From Bactericera cockerelli (lineage: Eukaryota; Arthropoda; Insecta; Hemiptera; Triozidae): a DNA stretch of 64,000 bases. Position 1 is the stretch's first letter; each line of letters begins with the position of its first letter. The position numbers and the translations under genes were made by a program. The DNA lies in contig CM044961.1 in NCBI GenBank assembly GCA_024516035.1, forward strand, positions 17,861,374 through 17,925,373, read 5' to 3'. Below, piece after piece: positions 22,371 to 35,428 of the stretch. Below the pieces are notes generated by a model. It had not been told where the DNA came from. It did no database searches and saw only the letters and a list, made by a program, of their open reading frames with translations.

Positions 22371-25300
22371 GTGTGTGTGTGTGTGGTGTGGTGTGTTGTG
22401 TGGTGTGGTGTGGTGTTGGTGTAGTGTGGTGTGGTGTGGTGTAGTGTGGTGTGTGTGGGTGTGTGTGGGTGTATGTTTGTATGTTGTATGTTCTTTATAA
22501 AAATCCACACCGTTTGACCGAGAAACCTGAAATTTCGAACATAGGTCCGGTTGGATCAGGGAATTCTTCTAGGCTAGGTTTATATCTCCCTAAGGATAAG
22601 CTACAATGGGTAAGGATAAAAAATGGATGGGTGACGCAATAAAAATCACGTTTTTTGACATAAATGACCTATCAAACTCAGAGCGAGAAAGTTTTAGGCA
22701 AGGGTTTAGGATTTCATTTGACATATTGATCGCGAAATTCTGATGAGCCATTCTTGAGCTACGCCGGGGAAGAAAAGAAAATATATGGTCGACAAAAAAT
22801 ATTCAAGACCATTCGTCAATTAAATAAAAATATGAGAATGAACTCGTTTCCAGGCCACCCAAGAGGTAGAGTTCCAGCCCGTTTTTCTAACTTCCTAAGT
22901 GGTATCCCCTATAATATGTATCCCTTTCACAGAAAGGATACATATTTTAAGGCCTAATCCACTTCTCTATAAACTAAATCGAAAAAAAACTTGTGGCGCC
23001 AACAAGTGAAATAGAAGGTGAATTAATGAAAGTGCAAAAAAAAACATCTGCATTCGTGTGTCAATATTCTTAATACTAAACTTAATACTAATGTAGCATA
23101 GGGCTAATGTCAATATTCTTAATACTAAACTTAATACTAAAGTAGCATAGGGCTAATGTCAATATTCTTATACTAAACTTAATACTAATGTAGCTTAGGA
23201 GTACTGTCAATATTCTTATACTAAACTTAATACTAAAGTAGCATAGGGCTAATGTCAATATTCTTAATACTAAACTTAATACTAATATAGCAAAGGACTA
23301 ATGTCATATTCTTAATACTAAACTTAATACTCAAGTGCATAGGGCTAATGTCAATATCTTAATCCCTATAGTGGACATTCTATATTATATCCTTAAATAC
23401 TAAGTATTAGAGGCTAATGTCCACTTCATAACTTAAATCAAAATTAATACTATGTAGCCAAGACTAATGTCAATAATTTAATTACTAAACTCAATACTAA
23501 ATAGCATTGGGTATGTCAATATTCTTAATACTAAATTATACTAAAGTAGCATAGGGCTAATGTCAATATTCTTAATACTAAACTTAATACTAAGTAGCAT
23601 AGGCTAATGTCAATATTCTTAATACTAAACTTAATACTAAAGCTTAGATACTGTCAATATTCTTAATACTAAACTTAATACAAAGTAGCATAGGCTAATG
23701 TCAATATTCTTAATACTAAACTTAATACTAATTAGCAAAGGACTAATGTCAATATTCTTAATACTAAACTTAATACTAAGTAGCATAGGGCATATATTAT
23801 ACTATTGAACTAAGTAATTCTTAATACTAAACTTAATACTAAGTAGCATAGGCTATGTCAATATACTATAACTATTGCAAAGGACTATTCATATCTTAAT
23901 ACTAAACTTAATACTAAGTAGCATTAGGGCTAATGTCAATATCTTAATACTAATATAGGGACTAATGTCAATATTCTTAATACTAAACTTAATACTAATG
24001 TAGCTAGGATAATGTCAATATTCTTAATACTAAACTTAATACTAAGTAGCATAGGCTAATGTCAATATCTTAAACTAACTAATATAATGTAGCAAAGGAC
24101 TATGTCAATATTCTTAATACTAAACTTAATAAAAGCTAAGCAACTTTCTAAACTTAAACTATGTCTTAGATAATAAAACTAACAAAGCTAAGCAACGTTT
24201 TGGGCAGAATTATGAATGCTATGAACTCATATATCTTAATACTAAACTAAAACTAAAGCTAAGCAACGTTTGGCGAATGATCATAATATATTCTTAATAC
24301 TAAAATAAAACTACAAGTAAGCAACGTGGCAAATATTTCTTATTGACTAAACTTAATATAAACTTAAAAACTAAAAGCTGAGCAACGTTTTGGGCAGAAT
24401 TATGAACTGCCTATTGAACCTCATACATTCTTAATACTAAACTTAAAACTAAAAGGCTAAGCAACGTTTTTGGGCAGAATTATGAATTGCCTATTGAACC
24501 TCATATATTCTTAATACTAAACTTAAAACTAAAAAGCTAAGCAACGTTTTTGGCAGAATCATGAACTGACTATTGAATCACTATTTTCTTAATACTAAAC
24601 TTAGAACTAAAAAGCTAAGCAACGTTTTGGGCAGAATTATGAACTGCTTATTGAACCTCATATATTCTTAATACTAAACTTAAAACTAAAAAGCTAAGCA
24701 ATGTTTTGGGCAGAATTTTGAACTGCCTATTGAACCTCATATATTCTTAATACTAAACTTAAAACTAAAAAGCTAAGCAACGTTTTTGGCAGAATCATGA
24801 ACTGACTATTGAATCACTATTTTCTTAATACTAAACTTAGAACTAAAAAGCTAAGCAACGTTTTGGGCAGAATTATGAACTGCCTATTGAACCTCATATA
24901 TTCTTAAGACTAAACTTAAAACTAAAAAGCTAAGCAATGTTTTGGGCAGAATTTTGAACTTCCTATTGAACCTCATATATTCTTAATACTAAACTTAAAA
25001 CTAAAAGCTAAGCAACGTTTTGGGCAGAATTTTTAACTGTCAATTGAACCATATCCCACTTATATTCTTAATACTAAACCTAAAGCTAAAAAGCTAAGCA
25101 ACGTTTTGGGCAGAATTTTGAACTGCCTATTGAACCTCATATATTCTTAATACTAAACTTAAAACTAAAAAGCTAAGCAACGTTTTGGGCAGAATTATGA
25201 ACTGCCTTTTGAACCTCATATATTCTTAATACTAAACTTAAAACTAAGCAACGACTTACGCAGGTGTATTGACTGCTAAACCCTTACTCCCTTAAAGCAT

Positions 25301-28300
25301 CAATACTAAACTTCTAAAGGGTTTGCTGGCAGCTGTTTTATCAATCTAAGCTGTTAAATACCTTTACAGTTTGATTTCTTGAGTGTCGATAAGGGAGATA
25401 AAGGTATTAGCTGTCAACACCCCGACCACTTATATTCTTAATACTAAACTTAAAGCTAAAAAGCTAAGCAACGTTTTGGGCAGAATTTTGAACTGCCTAT
25501 TGAACCTCATATATTCTTAATACTAAAATTAAAACTAAAAGCTAAGCAACGTTTTGGGCAGAATTATGAACTGCCTATTGAACCTCATATATTCTTAATA
25601 CTAAACTTAAAACTAAAAAGCTAAGCAATGTTTTGGGCAGAATTTTGAACTGCCTATTGAACCTCATATATTCTTAATACTAAACTTATAACTAAAAAGC
25701 TAAGCAACGTTTTTGGCAGAATCATGAACTGACTATTGAATCACTATTTTCTTAATACTAAACTTAGAACTAAAAAGCTAAGCAACGTTTTGGGCAGAAT
25801 TATGAACTGCCTATTGAACCTCATATATTCTTAAGACTAAACTTAAAACTAAAAAGCTAAGCAATGTTTTGGGCAGAATTTTGAACTTCCTATTGAACCT
25901 CATATATTCTTAATACTAAACTTAAAACTAAAAAGCTAAGCAACGATTTGGGCAGAATTTTTAACTGTCAATTGAACTATATCCCACTTATATTCTTAAT
26001 ACTAAACCTAAAGCTAAAAAGCTAAGCAACGTTTTGGGCAGAATTTTGAACTGCCTATTGAACCTCATATATTCTTAATACTAAACTTAAAACTAAAAAG
26101 CTAAGCAACGTTTTGGGCAGAATTATGAACTGCCTTTTGAACCTCATATATTCTTAATACTAAACTTAAAACTAAAAAGCTAAGCAACGACTTACGCAGG
26201 TGTATTGACTGCTAAACCCTTACTCCCTTAAAGCATCAATACTAAACTTCTAAAGGGTTTGCTGGCAGCTGTTTTATCAATCTAAGCTGTTAAATACCTT
26301 TACAGTTTGATTTCTTGAGTGTCGATAAGGGAGATAAAGGTATTAGCTGTCAACACCCCGACCACTGAATTATGAATTGCCTATTGAACCTCATATGTTC
26401 TTAATACTAAACTTAAAACTAAAGAGCTAAGCAACGTTTTGGGCAGAATTGTTAACTGCCTATTGAACCTCATATATTCTTAATACTAAACTTAAAACTA
26501 AAAAGCTAAGCAACGTTTTGGGCAGAATTCTGAACTGCCTATTGAACCTCATATATTCTTAATACTAAACTTAAAACTAAAAAGCTAAGCAACGTTTTGG
26601 GCAGAATTTTGAACTGCCTATTGAACCTCATACCTATATTCTTAATACTAAGGTCGGATGGACTGAAAAAGAATCCTATGAACAACATGCATAATTGCAC
26701 AGTACAGTAAAGAGAAAAAAGGAAACCCAAAAATAGAAGAAAACACACAAAATCATGCAACAAAAAATCATGCAACATCAAAGCATGCTACAAAGGAAAA
26801 ATACAACAAGCAAAAAAAAAGAAAAAAAAAAGAAAGCAATAATACGTGATGTAACTAGTATTATCACGTACTATCGCTTGTGAAAGAGGTGTTGGATTGT
26901 AGCTTGACACTACAACCCAACACCCTCGGCCTCCTCCTCCCCTACAGCCGGACCTTTCCTCGCCAAAACAGATATTTTATACGATAGACAGGTCAATCAT
27001 AAAAATATTCAAGACCATTCGTTAATTAAATAAAAATATCAGAATGAACTCGTTTCCAGGCCACCCAAGAGGTAGAGTTCCAGCCCGTTTTTCTAACTTC
27101 CTAAGTGGTATCCCCTATAATATGTATCCCTTGCACAGAAGGGATACATATTTTAAGGCCTAATCCACTTCACTATAAACTAAATCGAAAAAAAACTTGT
27201 GGCGCCAACAAGTGAAATAGAAGGTGAATTAATGAAAGTGCAAAAAAAACATCTGCATTCGTGTGTCAATATTCTTAATACTAAACTTAATACTAATGTA
27301 GCATAGGGCTAATGTCTATATTCTTAATACTAACCTTAATACTAAAGTAGCATAGGGCTAATGTCAATATTCTTAATACTAAACTTAATACTAATGTAGC
27401 TTAGGAGTACTGTCAATATTCTTAATACTAAACTTAATACTAAAGTAGCATAGGGCTAATGTCAATATTCTTAATACTAAACTTAATACTAATATAGCAA
27501 AGGACTAATGTCAATATTCTTAATACTAAACTTAATACTCAAGTAGCATAGGGCTAATGTCAATAATCTTAATACTAATATAGGAAAGGACTAATGTCAA
27601 TATTCTTAATACTAAACTTAATACTAATGTAGCTTAGGAGTAATGTCAATATTCTTAATACTAAAGTAGCATAGGGCTAATGTCAATATTCTTAAAACTT
27701 AAACTTAATACTAATGTAGCAAAGGACTGATGTCAATATTCTTAATACTAAACTTAATACTAAAGTAGCATAGGGCTAATGTCAATATTCTTAATACTAA
27801 ACTTAATACTAATGTAGCTTAGGAATAATGTCAATATTCTTAATACTAAACTTAATACTAATATAGTATAGGAGTATGGTCAATATTCTTAATACTAAAC
27901 TTAATACTAAAGTAGCATAGGTCTAATGTCAATATTCTTAAAACTTAAACTTAATACTAATGTAGCAAAGGACTGATGTCAATATTCTTAATACTAAACT
28001 TAATACTAAAGTAGCATAGGGCTAATGTCAATATTCTTAATACTAAACTTAATACTAATGTAGCTTAGGAGTAATGTCAAAACTAAAAAGCTAAGCAACG
28101 TTTTGGGCAGAATTCGAACTGCCTATTGAACCTCATATATTCTTAATACTAAACTTAAAACTAAAAAGCTAAGCAACGTTTTGGGCAGAATTCGAACTGC
28201 CTATTGAACCTCATATATTCTTAATACTAAACTTAAAACTAAAAAGCTAAGCAACGTTTTTGGCAGAATTATGAACTGCCCATTGAACCTCATATTATCT

Positions 28301-31300
28301 TAATACTAAACTTAAAACTAAAAAGCTGAGCAACGTTTTGGGCAGAATTATAAACTGCCTATTGAACCTCATACATTCTTAATACTAAACTTAAAACTAA
28401 AAGGCTAAGCAACGTTTTGGGCAGAATTATGAATTGCCTATTGAACCTCATATATTCTTAATACTAAACTTAAAACTAAAAAGCTAAGCAACGTTTTTGG
28501 CAGAATCATGAACTGACTATTGAATCACTATTTTCTTAATACTAAACTTAGAACTAAAAAGCTAAGCAACGTTTTGGGCAGAATTATGAACTGCTTATTG
28601 AACCTCATATATTCTTAATACTAAACTTAAAACTAAAAAGCTAAGCAATGTTTTGGGCAGAATTTTGAACTGCCTATTGAACCTCATATATTCTTAATAC
28701 TAAACTTAGAACTAAAAAGCTAAGCAACGTTTTGGGCAGAATTATGAACTGCTTATTGAACCTCATATATTCTTAATACTAAACTACAAACTAAAAAGCT
28801 AAGCAATGTTTTGGGCAGAATTTTGAACTGCCTATTGAACCTCATATATTCTTAATACTAAACTTAAAACTAAAAAGCTAAGCAACGTTTTTGGCAGAAT
28901 CATGAACTGACTATTGAATCACTATTTTCTTAATACTAAACTTACAGCTAAATAGCTAAGCAACGTTTTGGGCAGAATTATGAACTGCCTATTGAACCTC
29001 ATATATTCTTAAGACTAAACTTAAAACTAAAAAGCTAAGCAATGTTTTGGGCAGAATTTTGAACTGGCTATTGAACCTCATATATTCTTAATACTAAACT
29101 TAAAACTAAAAAGCTAAGCAACGACTTACGCAGGTGTATTGACTGCTAAACCCTTACTCCCTTAAAGCATCAATACTAAACTTCTAAAGGGTTTGCTGGC
29201 AGCTGTTTTATCAATCTAAGCTGTTAAATACCTTTACAGTTTGATTTCTTGAGTGTCGATAAGGGAGATAAAAGGTATTAGCTGTCAACCCCCGACCACT
29301 TATATTCTTAATACTAAACTTAAAGCTAAAAAGCTAAGCAACGTTTTGGGCAGAATTTTGAACTGCCTATTGAACCTCATATATTCTTAATACTAAAATT
29401 AAAACTAAAAAGCTAAGCAACGTTTTGGGCAGAATTTTGTACTGCCTATTGAACCTCCTATATTCTTAACACTAAACTTTTAACTAAAAAGCTAAGCAAC
29501 TTTTTGGGCAGAATTTTGAACTGCCTATTGAACCTCATATATTCTTAATACTAAACCTAAAACAAAAAAGCTAAGCAACATTTTGGGCAGAATTATGAAT
29601 TGCCTATTGAACCTCATATTTTTTTAATACTAAACTTAAAACTAAAAAGATAAGCAACGTTTTGGGCAGAATTGTTAACTGCCTATTGAACCTCATATAT
29701 TCTTAATACTAAACATAAAAACTACAAAGCTAAGCAACGTTTTTGGCAGAATTTTCAACTGCCTATTGAACCTCATATATTCTTAATACTAAACTTAAAA
29801 ATAAAAAGCTAAGCAACGTTTTGGGCAGAATTTCGAACTGCCTATTGAACCTCATATATTCTTAATACTAAACTTAAAACTAAAAAGCTAAGCAACGTTT
29901 TTGGCAGAATTATGAACTGCCTATTAAAATCATATATTCTTAATACTAAACTTAAAACTAAAAGACTAGGCAACGTTTTGGGCAGAATTTTGAACTGCCT
30001 ATTGAACCTCCTATATTCTTAATACTAAACTTAAAACTAAAAAGCTAAGCAACGTTTTGGGCAGAATTATAAACTGCCTATTGAACCTCATGTATTCTTA
30101 ATACTAAACTTAAAACTAAAAAGCTAAGCAAAATTTTGGGCCGAATTTTGAACTGCCTATTGAACCTCATATATTCTTAATACTAAACTTAAAACTAAAA
30201 AGCTAAGCAACGTTTTGGGCAGAATTGTTAACTGCCTATTGAACCTCATATATTCTTAATACTAAACTTAAAACTAAAAATCTAAGCAACGTTTTGGGCA
30301 GAATTTCGAACTGCCTATTGAACCTCATATATTCTTAATACTAAACTTACAACTAAAAAGCTAAGCAACGTTTTGGGCAGAATTATGAACTGCCTATTAA
30401 AACTCATATATTCTTAATACTAAACTTAAAACTAAAAAACTAAGCAACGTTTTGGGCAGAATTTTGAACTGCCTTTTGAACCTCCTATATTCTTAATACT
30501 AAACTTAAAACTAAATAGCAAAGCAACGTTTTGGGCAGAATTATGAACTGCCTATTGAACCTCATATATTCTTAATACTAAACTTAAAACTAAAAAGCTA
30601 AGCAACGTTTTGGGCAGAATTTTGAACTGCCTTTTGAACCTCCTATATTCTTAATACTAAACTTAAAACTATAAAGCTAAGCAACGTTTTGGGCAGAATT
30701 TTGAACTGCCTATTGAACCTCCTATATTCTTAATACTAAACTTAAAACTAAATACCTAGCTAAGCAACGTTTTGGGCAGAATTTTGAACTGCCTATTGAA
30801 CCTCATATATTCTTAATACTAAACTTAAAACTAAAAAGCTAAGCAACGTTTTGGGCAGAATTATGAATTGCCTTTTGAACCTCATATGTTTTTAATACTA
30901 ACTTAAAACTAAAAAGCTAAGCAACGTTTTGGGTTGAATTTTGAACTGCCTATGGAACCTCATATATTCTTAATACTAAACTTACAGCTAAATAGCTAAG
31001 CAACGTTTTGGGCAGAATTTTGAACTGCCTATAGAACATCATATATTCTTAATACTAAACTTAAAACTAAAAAGCTAAGCAACGACTTGGGCAGGTGTAT
31101 TGACTGCTAAACCCTTACTCCCTTAAAGCATCAATACTAAACTTCTAAAGGGTTTGATGGCAGGCAGTTGAATTAACTGAGCTGTTAAATACCTTTACAA
31201 TTTGATTTCTTGAGTGTCGATAAGGGAGATAAAGGTATTAGCTGTCAACCCCCGACCACTTATATTCTTAATACTAAACTTAAAGCTAAAAAGCTAAGCA

Positions 31301-34300
31301 ACGTTTTGGGCAGAATTTAGAACTGCCTATTGAACCTCATATATTTTTTAATACTAAACTTAAAACTAAAAAGCTAAGCAACGTTTTGGGCAGAATTATC
31401 AATTGCCTATTGAACCTCATGTTTTCTTAATACTAAACTTAAAACTAAAAAGCTAAGCAACGTTTTGGGCAGAATTATGAATTGCCTATTGAACCTCATA
31501 TATTCTTAATACTAAACTTGAAACTAAAAAGCTAAGCAACGTTTTGGGCAGAATTGTTAACTGCCTATTGAACCTCATATATTCTTAATACTAAACTTAA
31601 AACTAAAAAGCTAAGCAACGTTTTGGGCAGAATTTTGAACTGCCTATTGAACCTCATATATTCTTAATACTAAACTTAAAACTAAAAAAGCTAAGCAACG
31701 TTTTGGGCAGAATTATGAACTGCCTATTAAACCTCATATATTCTTAATACTAAATTTAAAACTAAAAAACTAAGCAACGTTTTGGGCAGAATTATGAATT
31801 GCCTATTGAACCTCATATGTTCTTAATACTAAACTTAAAACTAAAGAGCTAAGCAACGTTTTGGCCAGAATTGTTAACTGCCTATTGAACCTCATATATT
31901 CTTAATACTAAAATTAAAACTAAAAAGCTAAGCAACGTTTTGGGCAGAATTTTGAACTGCTTATTGAACCTCATACCTATATTCTTAATACTAAGGTCGG
32001 ATGGACTGAAAAAGAATCCTATGAACAACATGCATAATTGCACAGTACAATAAAGAGAAAAAAGGAAACCCAAATATAGAAGAAAACACACAAAATCATG
32101 CAACAAAAAATCAAGCAACACCAAAGCATGCTACAAAGGAAAAATACAACAAGCAAAAAAAAAAGAAGAAAAAAAAAAAAAAAAAAGAAAGCAATAATAC
32201 GTGATGTAACTAGTATTATCACGTACTATCGCTTGTGAAAGAGGTGTTGGATTGTAGCTTGACACTACAACCCAACACCCTCGGCCTCCTCCTCCCCTAC
32301 AGCCGGACCTTTCCTCGCCAAAACAGATATTTTATACGATAGATAGGTCAATCATAAAAATATTCAAGACCATTCGTCAATTAAATAAAAATATCAGAAT
32401 GAACTCGTTTCCAGGCCACCCAAGAGGTAGAGTTCCAGCCCGTTTTTCTAACTTCCTAAGCGGTATCCCCTATAATATGTATCCCTTGCACAGAAGGGAT
32501 ACATATTTTAAGGCCTAATCCACTTCTCTATAAACTAAATCGAAAAAAAACTTGTGGCGGCAACAAGTGAAATAGAATGTGAATTAATGAAAGTGCAAAA
32601 AAAACATCTGCAGTCGTGTGTCAATATTCTTAATACTAAACTTAAACGCCAACAAGTGAAAAAAAGGTGAATAAAGAGAGAGATTAGAGTCATCGAAGTT
32701 AAGCAACGTCGAGCGAGGAGAAGAATGCGTGATGACATTCCTTCTCAACCCAGGCTCTGTAAATTTAATGTGGTTAGCAGGTTGGTGAGTTTCCTGAGAA
32801 TGGAGGGTAACACCCCCGTGGTGATACGACGATGTAGATAGTTAAAAAAGACCTTTGCGATGTTAAACCCAAAAAAGCATTTGACGAAAAAGGTAAAATA
32901 GAGAAAGGAATAGAAGATAAAAATCTTGAAGATAGTCATTGAGAAATAGAAGAGAATTTAAAAACAAAAAAAGAGAAGAATAGAAAATGGATAAGTAAGA
33001 TACTGGATGAAAAAAAAGAACAGATAGTAGGGAATCAGAATATATGTAAGTAATACATAGTTGATGAAAAGAGAAAAGGATAGAAAAAGATAATCAAAGT
33101 GAAAGATAACTTAATGATAAAATGAGGAAAGGAGAATTTCGGTGATGAAAAGAGGAACGAAACTGGAGAATTTGATAGATATTGATGAAAAGAACCGAAA
33201 AAAAGAATTGGTTTAGAATAAAAATTACTAAAAAATAGGTAATAATTAATAAAAAGAGAAAATAGACACGAAAAAGAGCTCTTCATAGGTAATTGATCAA
33301 AAGATAAAAGTATAGGGAAGAGAAAAAAAAAAAAAAAAAAAAAAAAATTGATTGATAGATTATTGATGAAAAGAATAGAGAAAGAAAATAAAATGAAAAG
33401 ATAAAAAGACAGAGAATAGAACAAGAAAAAATAGAAGAGTTGAGAGGTGATTGATCCAAAAGAAAAATACTGAACATAGATAAAGAAAATCTAGGTGATA
33501 GATAATAATTTGATAAAAAAAGAGAGAGAGCACATATAGAAAATAAAATAAGAATCTTGGTAACAAATGCTAATTAATGAAAAAAGGAATAGGGAAAAGA
33601 GAAACGATACTGGATAATTTAATTGATGAAAAGAACTGAGAAAGAGAATTTGTAATAAATAATAAATCTTAATGAAAAGATAAAAGGACAGAAAAAAGAA
33701 CGAAGAAGAAATAGAAGACGTGAGAGATAATCGATGAAAAGTGAAAAAGACAGAAAATAGATATAAAAGAAGATCTAGGTGATGGATTTAATTAATATCC
33801 ATAAAAAACGAGAGGATAGAGAATGGATGAGAGATACTTGATGAAAAGAATGAACAGATAGTAGAGAAAAAGAATATAGGTAGTAAATATTCATTTGATG
33901 AAAAGTGAAGGATAGAAAATAGAAAAAGAGAGTCTACGTGGTATAAAAACATAATCTAGGTGGTGAATAATAATAGAGAAAGAATAGAGAATGGATGAGA
34001 AAAGAACAGAAAGATGAAAAGAGAAGAATAGAAAATAGAAACGATAAAGATCACTTGATAGATAATTGATCAAAAGAACAGAAAAAGATAATAAAATAAA
34101 ATTTACCAATGAAAAGATAAATAGACAGAATATAACAAGGAAGAACTAGAAGAGGTGAAAGATGATTGATGAAAAAGAAGACCAAAGAGAATTGAGAATG
34201 GATGAGTGAGATACTGGATGATAAAAAAAGAACAGATAGTAGAGACTAAGAATATGTATATTTAAGTAATACATAGTTGATAAAAAGTGAAAAACATAGA

Positions 34301-35397
34301 AAGTAGTAAAAGATAGTCAAGGTGATATATAATAGATAATGATTAAAAAAATTAACCACAGATAATATAGCAACAAATAATAATAATTTGATAGATAACT
34401 GATGAAAAGAACAGAGAAAGAGAATTGGCGATAAATGAAAAAAATATTAGATGATAGAAAGAAGGATAAATGAAGAAGAGACCGAAAATAGATAGTTAAA
34501 ATCTAGGTGATGGATAATAATTATTGATAAAAAAAGAGAGGATAAATAGTGGATAAGAAGTACTTGATGAAAAGAAAGAACAGATAGTAGAAAATAAGAA
34601 TGTAGGTAATAAATATTTAGAGAATGTATGATGATAGTTGAAGAAAACAGAAAAAGAGAGAGCATCTAAAAAGAGAATGGGGGAAGTTATAGAATTCAAG
34701 GATAGAGAATAGAAGAAGGAAGACTTAGAAAGTAGGTAAGAGACGATTGATGAAATGTGAAAAGGACAAAAAAAATCGAAGTGATGGATAGTAAATTTAT
34801 AAAAAAGGGAGGACCGAGAATAGAAACTGGATAAAATAATAATTGATAAATAGAGAACAGGACATTGCAGATAATAAAAAAAAAGATAGAGATTAGGATC
34901 AACGAAGTTAAGCAACGTCCAGCGAGATGAAGAATTCGTGATATTCGAGGAGATAGATAATCATTGATAAGAAAAAGAAGAGGAAAGAGAATTGATATTC
35001 AATGAAATAAGAATATAGGTAATACATAGATGATGAAAGTGAAAAACGAAAAAGGTCTAAATGATAGATACTAATTTAAAAAGAAAGAAGACCACAGACA
35101 ATAGAGAATGGATGAGAAAAGGATAGAAAGAAGAGAGAAAATTGATCAGTGATAAAATAAGAATTCAAGAAAAGAGAATAGAACAAGGAAGAAAAAGAAT
35201 AAACATGGAATAGACAAGAAAAGGAATAGAGACGATTGATGAAAAGGACAGACAATGGATAAAAATGATTGATAAAAAGAGAAAAAGAAGAGAAAGAGAG
35301 AGTGAGTGAGTGAGTTAGTGAGAGTGAGAGATTGAGAGTGAGTTAGTGAGAGTGAGAGATTGAGAGTGACTGAGTGAGAGTGAGAGTGCGAGTGAGA

Positions 35398-35428
<31 letters not shown>

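Noticed and set aside
22110..22510. Thr/His and Cys/Val open frames
   Set aside because: Translations of a (GT)n microsatellite.
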